From Gliomastix tumulicola (lineage: Eukaryota > Ascomycota > Sordariomycetes > Hypocreales > Bionectriaceae): a DNA stretch of 64,000 nt. The position numbers were made by a program, and so were the translations under genes. Location: assembly GCA_001599755.1 (NCBI GenBank), contig BCHX01000007.1, forward strand, positions 2,108,001 to 2,172,000, read 5' to 3'. Of the stretch, positions 32,332 through 44,027 are shown in pieces (position 1 is the first letter of the stretch; each line of letters starts with the position of its first letter). The notes beneath the pieces are model-generated. The model was not told where the DNA came from. It saw nothing but the letters and a program-made list of their open reading frames with translations, and ran no database searches.

Positions 32332-35140
32332 TCATCTAGAAATAGCTTTCGCCCATCCTTTCAAAATCTTCCCTTTCACATACCCGAGCATATCCTTCCC
32401 TCCTGGTCCCTCGGGCATATTCTTCCGTTCTTGTCTCTCGGCTTGTTTGAGTAGCTGAACCACCTGGACATAGTAATCCATGACCTTGACACTCAGAGCA
32501 CTTCTCACCGCGGTTTCCGCCTCTTCTCTTAAAGTGCTGAGCTTGCAGGGTACTGAGCCATGCATTATTGGGGGCACATTATGTTGCAGACACAGCTGGA
32601 TAATCTCCAGCCTGTTGTCCGGGCTGAACAGAGTGCTCTTCGAGTAAGGCGAACTCAAGTTGAGCTCTCTCAGCTCACGACCAGTTGGGAGGTAGATGGC
32701 GCATCTCAGCGCCCGAGTCTGATGGACCACGTTCTCCTTATTCTCCTTGAAGAGCCTCCTGAAGAGCGGGGTGACGCCGAAGGTCGCTGCCGATTCGATA
32801 AACTTGGTAGTAGAGTAGCCGGATCTGGACGCCCACTGACTGCCCAACGCGTCGGCGAATTCAGTTATCCATGCTTCGACGTTGTCGGACTGAGACCCTG
32901 ATAGTTCTGAATCGACTGAGGCGAAGGCCGCATGGTACATTAGATCTTGCTTTATATCCGTTCGCCAGCCCGTGAGGCTATCTAACAACGAAGGATACCT
33001 TGATCCCATGAGGCAGAAGGCGTCCAGCAGTGCGTAGTTGGGGTTGAACCGTTCCAGCAACTGCCCGGCGTCATGGCTTTTTTGGGCCCTCCACTCGGGA
33101 ACAGTACGATGGAGATAGCGAATGGTGTGATCGGGGAGTAAATTCAGCAACCCGTACGTTCGGCTTTGCAGGCGTCTGGAGATGGTGTTTCTGATCTGCT
33201 GAATATCATCATGGCTATACTTCTTCCCGGATTCCGGGCGAGGTTGCTCGTGAAGTTCATCGATGATCCAGAGCGTCGGGAAAAGGAGAGCCTTCGTGCT
33301 GCTGGCCTCTATGAGGAGAAAGATACGTGATGCGGCATCCCTGAAAGACTGCGGCACCCGGTTCCAGATCTGATCGTAGAGACTAGCCATCTCAGATGGG
33401 AGATCACGGACCACGAGCTGTAGCTGGCCTGCCGTGTCTCCCCTCTGGAGACTTTCGATGAGGAAGTTTGTCACGACCGAGACCCAGAGGAACACCCCTT
33501 CAGCCTTGTCCAACACCGTTTCCATGAGCTCCTCTCCCTCTGACTTCCGCTCGTGGAACGCTGGACACGCATTGAACCTATCTGTCACGTACAGAGCCAG
33601 ATCGTCGTGCGATAGATGGTGGACGGTAAGGGAAGGGGAAGTGGCAAAGTAGTCCTTGAACTCGTACCAGGGGCGGCTGGCAACGCACATCTTGATGCTC
33701 CCCCTAGCCTGTTGGCAAATGTTCGTCAGGGTCTCGATGAGCTCCCTCGGCGGGACTTCAAACTCGTCCAAGCCATCGATTAGTATAAGCAGCTTCATTG
33801 CGGCCGAGTGGCCCGATAGGAATGCAGAAAGGGCCTTGTCCGTCTCCACGGGGTCCCAGGGGACGTGGCACCGCATGCCCCTGGTGATCTTGTAGAAAGC
33901 CCAGCGCTTCGGCACCGCTCTCAGGACCATACTGGGATCCTGTCGTAGGCCATCGGAAAGAATGGTCCGCTTGAGCCCATCGAGAGATTTCTGCAGACTC
34001 GACCCGGGGTTCCACGCGTAGAAGCTGAAAACCTTGACAGGCCCGTCCTGGCCGGCCGTGTCCCCGCCGGCATCCCTCCCTCGCGTTGGGTTCCACGCTC
34101 TGAGGTGGGATTGAAGTTGAGCATGATGCTGGATGTACTTCATCAGCGTCGACTTGCCCGAGCCGGGCTTGCCGGTGATCCAGTAGAAAGGAGAGGCCCA
34201 GTCTCCCTCCAGCCACGCGGGGAAGCTGCTCCATTTCGGCTGCCCGTCGTCAAGTACTGGCGGATCCGGGGTCCATATCCACTGAAAGGTGTTTCGATAG
34301 GCGGGCGGGATCTCAATGCGTCGTTTGTCGAGCTCGGCGAAAGCCAGGGAGTGCGTGATTGACTTGGCGGCATGAAGGTCTGGCTGGTCCATGCCCAGGG
34401 GTCCTGATAAGGGGTTGTCATCACTGTGGCTGGGCTCCCAGTTATCGTCCCATAGCTTCCGTGCCACCTCCTCCGCGAGATTTTGTGATGCCTCGCTACG
34501 GTGGTCGATGAAAGTTCCACCATGGCGCTTGACTACCCTTGGCGTCTCAGGATGGCTGCTGGAGAGTACTTGAACCATGGCATCGACCTTCTGGTGCATT
34601 ATGGCGATGGTTTCGTGGCTCTGTTTAGCTTCACCCCTTCGATATGTAAGTTAGCTCCGCAAACTTGTGGTTTTTTTCTAGCATGATAAGGTGTGCTTAC
34701 CATAGACACATGAGCAGGGCGGTGTGTAATTGTGTCCTTGCTACTTCTAGGTCATCGGCAAGGCGAGCAAGCTTGCCCTCATTCATCACACCGATCAAGG
34801 CCACGCGCAAGCTCTTCCAAACCTGGGGCGTGGTGCCGGAAGAGTTGAGCCTCACCACGGCGCCATGTAGTTCCCGGGCTTTATTATGGCAATCCAGGCA
34901 GATTTCGCGCAGCTGAGACCGACCTGACGATCCTGATCTCGACTTGAATTGCTTCAAGGAGAGGGCCTGCTCTTGGACCAGGGAGTCAAGACGAGAGGCG
35001 ATGCCGACGATGGATTCCTGCTGCTGCGTGAGGCCCGAGGTCGAGGAAGATATCTGTCTGGCACCGCTGAACAGTTTGAGACCGAATTCGAGAAACTGAA
35101 TTGATGCAGCCGCAACGCCGACAGCACTGACCGGGTCCAT
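32332..35140 (-). CDS. NACHT-domain STAND protein (NLR-like)
   Basis: Putative cytosolic receptor of the fungal NLR-like class linked with non-self recognition and cell death. Exons 35140-34701 and 34636-32332 give 914 residues. The N-terminal MDPVSAVGVAAASIQFLEFGLKLF-type segment is the common fungal STAND N-terminal helical domain. The NACHT NTPase follows, with Walker A GKPGSGKST and Walker B LLILIDGLDEF, and a helical region of the kind seen after NACHT (PSEMASLYDQIWNRVP). There is no visible ankyrin, WD40 or TPR array at the C-terminus; the protein ends in a basic segment, GYVKGKILKGWAKAISR. The family is sure; the lack of repeats means ligand sensing cannot be placed. Confidence 0.9.
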
Positions 35141-35622
35141 GGCAATAGCAGAGAACAACCTTTCGACGTCAATCTTTGTACTTATCCCTTTAGTGATAGT
35201 GACGAGAGGAACTCCGAGAACAGTGAACAAGATAGACAGGTGGTGAGGAGCCTGGAAAGGAAGAAAAGCTGACATGTGAGATGTGTCATTTGGGCGCTTA
35301 TCTTTTCCCCATCATTGGATGAGGATCGTCAGCTCAGCCGCACCAAGGCAGCCTGCATGGGATCCCACTATTCCTTCCCAGCTGACCATTCAGACACCAT
35401 TCTGGTAAATGCGAACCATGCGAACTGTCTGCCCTTTTCTCGCAATGGACGAAATTATGTCATCACTTATTATCCTGGTGCCGGTACGCAGGATACAGTA
35501 CCGTTCATACTACTAGTAGGCAGATGACACTGTCGAGAGAATCCCTTCGGTTGGTTGAATAAAATGTGGGAAGAAATAGCGATGTGACCAGATCATCAGG
35601 GAAATTCCAAGGTCTATTTGCA
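35141..35622. other. Intergenic region
   Basis: Promoter of the NACHT gene and 3' side of the dehydrogenase gene. A short plus-strand open frame here has no recognisable features. Confidence 0.5.
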
Positions 35623-36898
35623 CTAAAGACTATGGTCTACAAGAATCTTCACATGATGGTCCTTGTCGACAATGAGCGCCTTGATACCGCGCTCGACCAC
35701 ATCATCGAGTTTGATCTTGGCTGTGATCATTATTTGCGGTTTGATTGCACCTTTGAATAAGTTAGCAAAGAAACACCCAGTAGACAAATGGAGCGGGAGT
35801 TGGACTTCACCTGTCTTGAGATTGGCGATGACTGCTTTGGTATCCTCTCGTGTAAATCCAAGGACGGATTTGTAGGCGCTCTCCTTGAAAGTCAACCAGT
35901 TGGGATTGAATAGGACCTCCTTCTCCCAGACGGCAACGTTGATGACGGTTCCCTTGGCCTTGATTGCTTGGCAAGCCGTCTTTATGCTATTCAACTAGTA
36001 GTCAGAGGCAACCATCCCCCTTTCTAAGCTCAGCTGACGATTGGAAGGACTCACCTTGCAGCAACACCAGCACAGTCCATGCTGACGTCGGCTCCCCTGC
36101 CGCCACTGAGATCAAGCATAGTCTTGACCACGTCCTCTTCAAGGGGATTCACCACCCTGGTCGCCCCAAATGACCTGGCAAACTCCTGACGCGAGGCCGC
36201 CACCTCGGACACAACAATCATCTTGACCCCCTTGGCCTTCAAGCACAGCACAACCGCCAGTCCAATCGGCCCTCCGCCAAGGACCAACACAACAGACTCG
36301 GGTGTGAGCTCGGGACCCGCCGATACAGCATGCCACGCCACGGAGAGAGGCTCGACGAGAGCCCCCGTGTCCAGCGGCACACCCTCGGGCAACGGGAAGA
36401 CGTCCCTCGGATCGGCACACACCGCGCTGCTAAGACCGCCGCCGCCACCGCTGAGGCCGATGAAACCAGTCGAATGGCAAACGTTCACGGCGCCGGCGTC
36501 GCACGCAGGGCAGTCCCCGCAGGCGAGACAGGGACGGACATAGACCTGCTGTCCGACGCGTAGGTCCCCGGATACGCCTGGGCCGAGCTCAGTGATGGTA
36601 CCTGAGAATTCGTGACCGAGCGTGACGGGGATGGAGTCGCCGGTGATGGGATGCGCGTTGACGGGACAGAAGGTCGGACCGCCGAGGTATTCGTGGAGAT
36701 CTGTACCGCAGATTCCCACAAAGGCCGGCGCGATCTTCATTTGTTTTTTTCGTCAGCATCGGAGCAGATGATAAGGGAGAGAGAGAGATATGGTGCAGTG
36801 CTTCGGAAACTTGCCTTCACTTGGCCTGGAAGGACTGTGGGCTCAGGAACATCCTCGATACGAATATCCTCCTTACCGTAATACCGGGCGGCCTTCAT
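35623..36898 (-). CDS. Zinc-dependent medium-chain alcohol/polyol dehydrogenase
   Basis: NAD(P)-dependent zinc dehydrogenase of the MDR superfamily, nearest to the butanediol/sorbitol dehydrogenase branch. Exons 36898-36815, 36734-36055, 35986-35811 and 35750-35623 give 355 residues, standard length. The catalytic zinc region has GICGTDLHE and GHEFSGTI. The structural zinc site is CLACGDCPACDAGAVNVC. The cofactor fold has VLVLGGGPIGLAVVL. Intron 1 appears to use a GC donor (AAG/GCAAGT) because this alone preserves PGQVKIAPAFVGICG. The gene ends 480 bases from the NACHT gene start. Substrate unknown. Confidence 0.9.
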
Positions 36899-37591
36899 GA
36901 TGAGGAGAGTGTGTGCGACGGGGATCGAGTGCGAGTCAGATCATGAAGGGCAGATAATGAGGACTCTCAGGATGCATGGTATATCTATGTATAAGCAGAA
37001 CCTGGGGAAAGATTATCCAGGATTCTGGAGGCACGTGGAATTGTGATCGGTTCCGACATGCCAGATGCGGGGGGTAATGGATTAATGGAAGGACAATGCC
37101 GTGGCATGGTCGGGTCCGCGATGCTGCTAGCTAGCTACGGCTTAGCTAGATCCGAGAAGTTATACTACCCGATATCCCGAAGGACGATGGCCGAATGAGG
37201 AGGTCAACGGTCAGGATAAGCTCGTTGATCAACACACAGGGCGCCGCCCCAAGCTCAAGATAAACAAGGGTTCTCTTCGTCAATACCATGTGGAGGCAAA
37301 TCCTAATACGCAGCCCTCGAAGGGTTCGCCAAGATGTATGACTCTGCTCCCGCCAGATGAGGGCAATTTGGGCCATGCCAAGGCGTGTGCCGTGAAAGTT
37401 GAAGAATAGGATCATCAAGGGCTTCCGGCATGTGTTGGCCAAGGCGAATATCAAAATTGCTGCTATTTTGATAACTTGCAAGCTATTGACGCTCTAATGT
37501 GACTGAGTTGATCTTGTATGAACAGACAGCCCTACAGAATATGCGAGACATACCACATGGAATATAGGTTTCAATCAGTCGGTTACCTAGC
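36899..37591. other. Intergenic region upstream of the dehydrogenase
   Basis: Promoter side of the zinc dehydrogenase, reaching to the 5S rRNA gene. The stretch near 37,125-37,150 has repeated CTAGCTAG words. The one longer open frame here (about 37146-37481) looks non-coding. Confidence 0.45.
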
Positions 37592-37711
37592 ACATACGAC
37601 CATACCCACTAGAAAATACGGGATCCCGTCCGCTCTCCCATAGTCAAGCTGGTGAGGGGCTGATTAGTAGTTGGGTCGGTGACGACCAGCGAATACCGGC
37701 TGTTGTATGTT
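37592..37711 (+). rRNA. 5S ribosomal RNA gene (dispersed copy)
   Basis: About 120 bases starting ACATACGACCATA and ending CTGTTGTATGT match the fungal 5S rRNA pattern. The ends pair to form helix I. Inside are the conserved GGGATCCCGTCCGCTCTCCC segment and the region corresponding to the internal TFIIIA/TFIIIC control, TTAGTAGTTGGGTCGGTGAC then GACCAGCGAA. A T-rich tract (TTTTTTT at about 37,721) downstream fits a Pol III terminator. Dispersed single 5S genes are usual in Pezizomycotina. The helix changes GTCGGTGACGAC are paired, so the copy may be functional. Confidence 0.9.
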
Positions 37712-38366
37712 TCCCTCATTCTTTTTTTGGGTGGCTTTTGCTTCCTTTTTGCTTCTGAGCCCTGTTGAGTGTCAGATAGAGAGATTAAAACTGGAGTGGA
37801 TTTGGAGAGATAATGGAAGCAATCTCACAAAAGAAGTGGGGATGCACCTGCCTGGGAACTAAGGTGCCAAGCAGGTGTCACTAAAACTGTCCCTGTAAAA
37901 CTGCTCTGAGGCCCGCCGCTTGGGTGCTCCAGCGAGTGCCAGTTTCCTAGCGGCGTCCCTGGACCTCCTACAGTGGATAGACCCCCTGGGGGCTGTTCTC
38001 CAGAGGGGCGAACTGCAGGGCAGTTGCGACTGCTGTTGACGAGACGGGAGCCTTCCTGCCTCATGATGCAAATACCATTGGATTATTTTTCTTAGAGCAT
38101 TCTAAATTTGTCTTTCTTCACTCACAGAAAAGCTGCACAGTTCCGAAAAAAGACAGAAGAAACGAAGTCACTGCTCTTGTCATGTACCCAGAGAAATATC
38201 CGAGCCTTTCTATTCACCTCTACGGAGTACCCTCAGCGAGAAGACAGAATCCGACCAATTATCGGGTCCACCGAAAACGAACCTCACACCACATCCAGTC
38301 ATCGGCCAAACACCTGCTTCAATACACACACGCACGCAAACGCGCACGCGCACGCGCGCACCCCCT
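37712..38366. other. Intergenic region after the 5S gene
   Basis: Begins with T-rich tracts, consistent with a Pol III stop, and ends in a CA/CG-rich microsatellite (about 38,327-38,362) next to the transporter stop codon. No gene is supported. Confidence 0.45.
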
Positions 38367-40312
38367 TCAGTGAGCAAATCGGAAGTCGAGCCTCTTCATG
38401 CCCTCGTCCTGCGTGTTCAGCGAGTAGTGCTCCTGCTCCTCCTTGGTCATGGCGTTCCACGCCCGGTCCCTCTTCTTGTTGCGCCAGATGTAGAAGGCCT
38501 TGACGCCGTAGAAGAGCACGATGTTGAAGCAGCAGATGCCGAGCAGGATTTTGTTGCCGCGGCGGTACAGCGGCTGGTCGTCCTCGCGGTAGATGTTGGA
38601 GGCGACGATGTTGCCCGACTGCACCGTCATGTTATAGATGGCGGCGCTGACGGCTCGCGTGCGCACCGCGTTGCTGTTCTTCGCGTTCCAGCTGTTCCTA
38701 CATGTCAGCGAGCTGTTCCTGTTTTTCGGAGCTGGGCAGGCAGGCATCATTCTCAACGTACCCGACAAGGATGGCATGGCAGTACGGGTAGCTCAGCAGG
38801 CCGGTGAGCAGCGCATATCGGACCCAGGGATTCGCGTCGGCCGGCAGAGTCACAAGAGCGATGAGCCACGGGAAGATCCACCAGTTGCTCAGCGAACTGA
38901 TGATGGCGCGCTCCTTCAGCCTCTCCGACACCCACGTGACGATGAGCAGATTCACGGCGAACAGGAATTGCGACGGGATGGTCAGCAGGTTGGCCTCGAA
39001 GACGCTGTACCCGAGCTTGCGCAGGATGTACGACAGATACGTGCCGGGCGGGCTGGGCGGGATGTACGTCGTCAGACCGATGAGGTACAGCGGCCACTGC
39101 TCCCAGTCCTTGACGGCCTTCCACAGCAGCTTGGGCCCGACGGCCTGGCGGTTGTGCATGTCACCCTTGGACGGGTCGTCGCGGAGCAGCCGGTTGACGA
39201 GGATGGTCTCCTCGCGCTCGGTGAACCAGCCGTTCTTGCCGCGGAACCAGTTCTTGGTCTGCGTCGGGCCGGGCGGCATGAGGCCCCAGGAGAGGACGCC
39301 GATGATGAGGGTGGCGATGCCCTCGAGGAGGAAGAGCCAGCGCCAGCCGCCCCAGCCGGCGATGCCGCGCATCTGGAGGACGCCGGCGGCGATGAGGGAG
39401 CCGACGATGTTGACGGTGCTGAGGGCGGTCCAGAAGATGGACAGGCGGACGGGGAGCTCGTTGGACTTGTAGAAATACGTCAACCAGAGGACGATGTCAC
39501 TGTTTTATGTCAGTTGGCTGGCTGTTTCACGACGAGTTACGACTGTTTCGACTCACGGGATGAATCCCCCCATCTAGGATCATGGTTAGCATCGGAGAGA
39601 CAGCGACGATTTGGGGGCTCTGGTGTACTCACAAGAAGACCGAGGAGAGCCTTGATGGCGTAGAAGCCAGCGCGGCTCGAGAGGAAGGCCTGGCAACCGG
39701 CCGTGATGGACCAGCCGCACATGATGAACGGGATCCAGACATCGGCACCGAGCTTCTTCGAGATCAAACCGCTGGGCAGCTCGGCCGACAGGAAGGTGAC
39801 AAGGAAGATCTGCTTGTGTCAGCTACATTTGGCCTGGTACGGTTGGTCGAATAACATACCGTCTGGCCGTAGTTGAAGTCATTGGTATCCATGCCAAGCT
39901 CGGGCAGCTGTTTGTGGTTGGTGTAAGTCTCTCAAGTCCCTCATCCATAGTCAAGATGACGACTCACCATGTTGTCAGAGATGGCTCGGTTGATGTTTCG
40001 TCGATGCAGGTCTAGGGCGCAGAACATGATCCAGGCCCAGAGCATGATCCTCAAGTCGACCTTGCGCACGAGCTTCCGCTCCTCCTCGGCCGTCCACTCA
40101 GCGTCGGGATCGAAGCGGTGTCTGTTCTCGTACCCGGCCTTCTCATACTTGAGCCGCCAGTAGTCAGCCGTCGCAGGGTCGCTGAAGATGTGGTCCCTGG
40201 CAGAGCCGAGGTGGCCCTGGACCTGGCCATCCTCAGACGGCCGGTTGAGGTCCTCCTCGGTGGGCGTGCTGCTGCCGGTGGTCGGCGCCTCAAATCCCTT
40301 GTTGGACACCAT
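38367..40312 (-). CDS. MFS transporter, allantoate permease (Dal5/Tna1-like) family
   Basis: Proton-coupled uptake carrier of the anion:cation symporter group, which moves allantoate, nicotinate, pantothenate or similar organic anions. Six exons (minus): 40312-39968, 39907-39860, 39809-39633, 39573-39557, 39499-38762, 38697-38367; 551 residues. About 12 helices follow a long hydrophilic N-terminus. The typical first-helix block LDLHRRNINRAISDNM, the WLTYFYKSNELPVRLSIFWTA segment and GWRWLFLLEG are present. The fourth exon is only 17 nt but is needed for MGGFIPDIVLW. The plasma membrane is expected. The substrate is not predictable. A TATA-like box lies 122 bases upstream. Confidence 0.92.
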
Positions 40313-40433
40313 CGTGCCTTGGTGCAATTGATGACGGAAGCAAGGCAAGATGAGGGAAAGGTGATGGAGTGCGGTCACTTGCTACTCTCTCTCGAAAACG
40401 ACGAGATCGTCATCGATGCGTCCCCCGTGGGCC

Positions 40434-40440
40434 TTTTATA
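40434..40440 (-). promoter_or_regulatory. TATA-like box of the MFS transporter gene
   Basis: TATAAAA on the minus strand about 122 bases before the ATG. Confidence 0.45.
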
Positions 40441-40866
40441 GGAAATGCAGAGAGCTGTCCTATTCCAATCCACGCGCGATGTTGCCATCGCATCAATGCG
40501 ACCCTCCCTCCCCCTCTCCGACAGCCCGCCAATCTTTTCCCAAGTCACGACATGTTCGTTCATTGCTCCATCGTTTCTCTCTTGGAGCAAAAGCCCGGCA
40601 ATGGGGTCGGACCAATTCGATGCAGTGGCATCCGCCCGCTGGGGAGTGGATTTCCAGGGTCTCTTATCAATGATGCAATGCAGCGACGATATGGCGACGA
40701 CTGCAGAGCTGCAGAGAGCGCATCTTTCTACATGCCGACCACGGTCTTCCCCGCTGTTTGCCGGTCGTACTGGCCCCTTACCCGGCTCGCCGCTGGGCTT
40801 TCCCCTCCGAGAGCGAGAGGCGATGACGACGGCGACGGCTGGCCTCCCTTTTCTGGGCGTCTCTCC

Positions 40867-40880
40867 GGGGGGGGGGGGGG
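40867..40880 (+). repeat. Poly-G run of 14
   Basis: Uninterrupted G run in the non-coding region, about 130 bases before a run of C on the same strand. Confidence 0.85.
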
Positions 40881-41011
40881 TTGGAGTGAAAGTCAGCGGC
40901 AGATGGATGTCGTCTTGGGGGCTACGATGCGATGCAAAGGCAAGGTCATCTGCATCTGCATCTCTGGCCAAGGACCAATGCCATGATTTGGAATGGTCAG
41001 GCCGTTCCCGG

Positions 41012-41030
41012 CCCCCCCCCCCCCCCCCCC
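41012..41030 (+). repeat. Poly-C run of 19
   Basis: Uninterrupted C run. It is complementary to the G run upstream, so the two could pair or form quadruplex structures. Confidence 0.85.
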
Positions 41031-42524
41031 GTCCTCTCTTCGCGACAATCCGAGGCTTGGTATCGGGACGCTCACAGACAAACTAGCACTTCTTGCGCCA
41101 TTCTACCCACTCGCGACGTTCACTTAGACTGCTGGACTCTGGCTCCCGCACGCCTAGAGATTCCATCCTTTCCAACTCTCCGAGCTTGTCTCTCTCTGCT
41201 GGCAAAAATGCTTGATTTTCACCGCTGACCCCCCTCTCGATGGCGTGTAAGTCGAGCGGATGGCGTGACTGGGGGTCTCGCAGTCTCGCCCCACGACGCC
41301 TCCTCGCCTCTGCGAATCGGTCTAGTGAGCTGCAAGGGAGCTTGAATAATGCTGTCCGGGATATCATTCATCACCCAAAATGCACACCATCCGACGCTAC
41401 GATGGCAACGGCATATCCCATCCACGCCCAACCCCCAAATTCCTCTCTATTCTAGACCGTCTTGCGTCCTCCCGGGAATCGGGCCTCGGGAGTCGGAGAG
41501 CGTTCAAGATCCCAAGCCTTTTGCGCCATCTTAGGGGCCCTCGTGCAACATTCTCCCCTGCATCTCGACGGTACGCCACCGCTGGTCGTGATGCTAATTC
41601 ATGTGGCAACGCGCGCTCGAAACTTGGTACCGCGAGTGAGATTGAACCTATCGTTCTTGGCCTTCTCTTATCTTCTGTGCTAACAAAGAATGTCACCCCC
41701 AATGTCCCATCTCGCCATCAGCCACGTCGGTGATGAGATCCAGGGCAAAAAGACAGATGCGCCACGTGCAGAACCGTCCACTGCAACGTCAAGCTGTAGG
41801 CGGATTGGACCGTTTCATTGTGCATGACGCCGGCCGTCTAGAATATGGCGAGCGAACCGTAGTCGCGGCGTCCCGGCACCGCGGACCAGGCCCCGTCGCA
41901 TTTTCTATCGATACATGTGTCCCGGTCGATTGTCTACGATGGGATGGCGAGGCCGATGATCATCAGTCGGTTACCATGCTTTAATACGTAAGCTTGCAAC
42001 GGGTCGCCAGGGGGTTTGCTGCATGACGGCAGTTCCAGGTGCTTGCTTGCTTGACTGGCTGGCTGGCTGGTCGGATCAGGTTTGATCCTGAAAAGTCTTC
42101 GTTCAAGCCCAACGACGCACTTTTCAGCGCGGCAGAGGCCCTGCAGTCAGTGCGCGATGATGCCAACTATGGCCGGTAGCCGTCCACGTCCTAATCAGAG
42201 GGTATTGCCGTTCGATCATGCGGCATCCCACCGCCAACAATGAGGTCGTTTGTGTCAGTCATGACAAGCACCATCAGCACACTGACGGAGCGTCCGAGTT
42301 CTCTCACAAAGCATCCAACATGGCTTACCTATTCAAGCCCAGCGCAATCTTTCAATGCGTCATGTTACTGACAGCAAGGCATGCGACGTACAAGGCAAGG
42401 TTGGCGGTGAGACCAGGAGGGAGACTCCAAAGTCAAGCTGGCCTACGGCATCACTTCAATCCCTACTACTGACTACAACTGACAGCACGAACAGTCATTC
42501 ATTGGATATTAGAGGCATCTCCAA

Positions 42525-44027
42525 CTACTCGAAATCGACCTTCCTCCCATTCCAAGGCTTCAGTGGAATCCCCCTCTCCAGATCCTCCATCCCCTCCGTC
42601 GCCGAGCTCCCAGCCCTCGCGCGTCCATCTTGCCAATCATTCGCAATCGGCGACGCCAGATCAGCGCCCTCCAGCGCGATGATAGGCTCCCTGCTGTCCT
42701 CCGAAGACGCCTGGGACCCGAAGCCACCTGGAGTGATGTGTTTGGACACGGTGATCGTCGTCTCCTTCATGATCCGCGGCTGTCCGTCGGGGCCGGCATC
42801 CCCCCCTCCCAGGATACGCTCCTCGCCGCTGTCCCGGCCGCGGTGGGACGTCAGTCGCGAGACGCTCCATTTCTTCTTCCTGCCGTCGCTGCTGCTGCCG
42901 CCGCCGTTGTTGACGCCCCCGTTCTTGGCCGAGATGGTGACGGAGGAACCAGGCGCTGTCTGGGAACGGGCGTTGCTGGGTTGTCGATGCTTGCTGGCCG
43001 ATCCTCCACCCGAGGCGTACATATTGGCGGCACGTCGGAGGGCAGACTCGGCGATATGGTCGAGGACGCTCTTGAAGTCGTCGAGGAAGATGGCATCGGA
43101 GGCGCATTTGAAGACGAGCGCGAGCTGAGTGAGATATGTTCATTAGTCATTGCCTTTAGACATGTCCTAGGGTAATGTATGTATTACTCACCCTCCAATA
43201 GGGGTTGATGCCGCTCTGCGTCGATATGACAGCCGTCGCGATGACATCGACGATGAGAAAGACGATCGAGATGGCCATGCAGAGTAACATGACTCCGAAG
43301 CGCGGGCTGGTCTTGATCAGTCGCAGGACGGTATACTCGTAATTCTTGTTGATGACGAGCACGAGCTTGATGGTCGTGAAGATCCACCACGGGTCTCTGT
43401 GATCGACGTCAGTCAGCTTGCCTCCGACAAGAGACAGACAGACAGACACCATGAAGGGGATACGAACCTAGCCAGTGGCTCAAAGTACCGACTCATCTCA
43501 AAGATCTTGCCGTGCAGATTGTTAAAGTACTGGAAGTTGGCGTACATCTCCAAGATCCAGTACGGCTGGACGGCAAGCAACGAGAAGATAAAGAACAGTC
43601 CGCCCCAGCGTGGGAGGAAGGGCCTGATCTTGAGCCACGCGATGACATTGTGCAGCGTGTACGACATGTACAGCGGCGTCGCGGTGGCGCTCAGCACCCA
43701 GCCAAAGGTCGGGTCGTCAAAGAAGATGAAGATGGTGTGCCCGATGGCAAGCACGAGCTATCTGCTGCGTCAGATTCAATTTTGCCCTTGTTGGGAAGTC
43801 ATCGCAAAGTGCCATCATCATACCTCGAGCAGAATGAGCTTGTGCAGCAGGATGTTGCGTCGGTAGTTGCACAGCACGAAGAGGATGAGGATGACGAGGG
43901 AGCCAAAGTTGAAGCCCTGCGCCCAGGCCTCGACGATGATCTGGTCTGTCGTGTAATGGCCGACGACAGGCTCATGATCATGTCGTTCCCGGAGCTGCAG
44001 ATGGGAAGCTGACGATGGTTGGGCCAT
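42525..44027 (-). CDS. Conserved multi-pass membrane protein of unknown function
   Basis: Exons (minus) 44027-43824, 43757-43468, 43396-43192 and 43124-42525 give about 432 residues. At least six to seven hydrophobic helices are visible (FGSLVILILFVLCNY, LVLAIGHTIFIFF, WGGLFFIFSLLAVQPYWIL, FGVMLLCMAISIVFLIVDVI). A cytosolic tail of about 180 residues follows that is Ser/Gly/Arg-rich and disordered. The segment between, INPYWRLALVFKCASDAIFL followed by DDFKSVLD, is the kind I recall from uncharacterised seven-helix proteins of filamentous ascomycetes. The topology allows a receptor-like role but no GPCR motif is seen. Function unknown. Confidence 0.82.

Larger units (their letters stand above)
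40313..42524. other. 2.2-kb intergenic region with homopolymer runs
   Basis: Contains the transporter promoter (TATA-like box at 40434-40440, minus strand), a run of 14 G (40867-40880) and a run of 19 C (41012-41030). A CTTG/CTGG tetranucleotide stretch lies near 42,040-42,072. No gene is supported. Confidence 0.5.

Noticed and set aside
37146..37481. Minus-strand open frame of 111 codons near the 5S gene
   Set aside because: Hydrophobic translation but no family similarity seen; begins and ends arbitrarily in promoter-like DNA.
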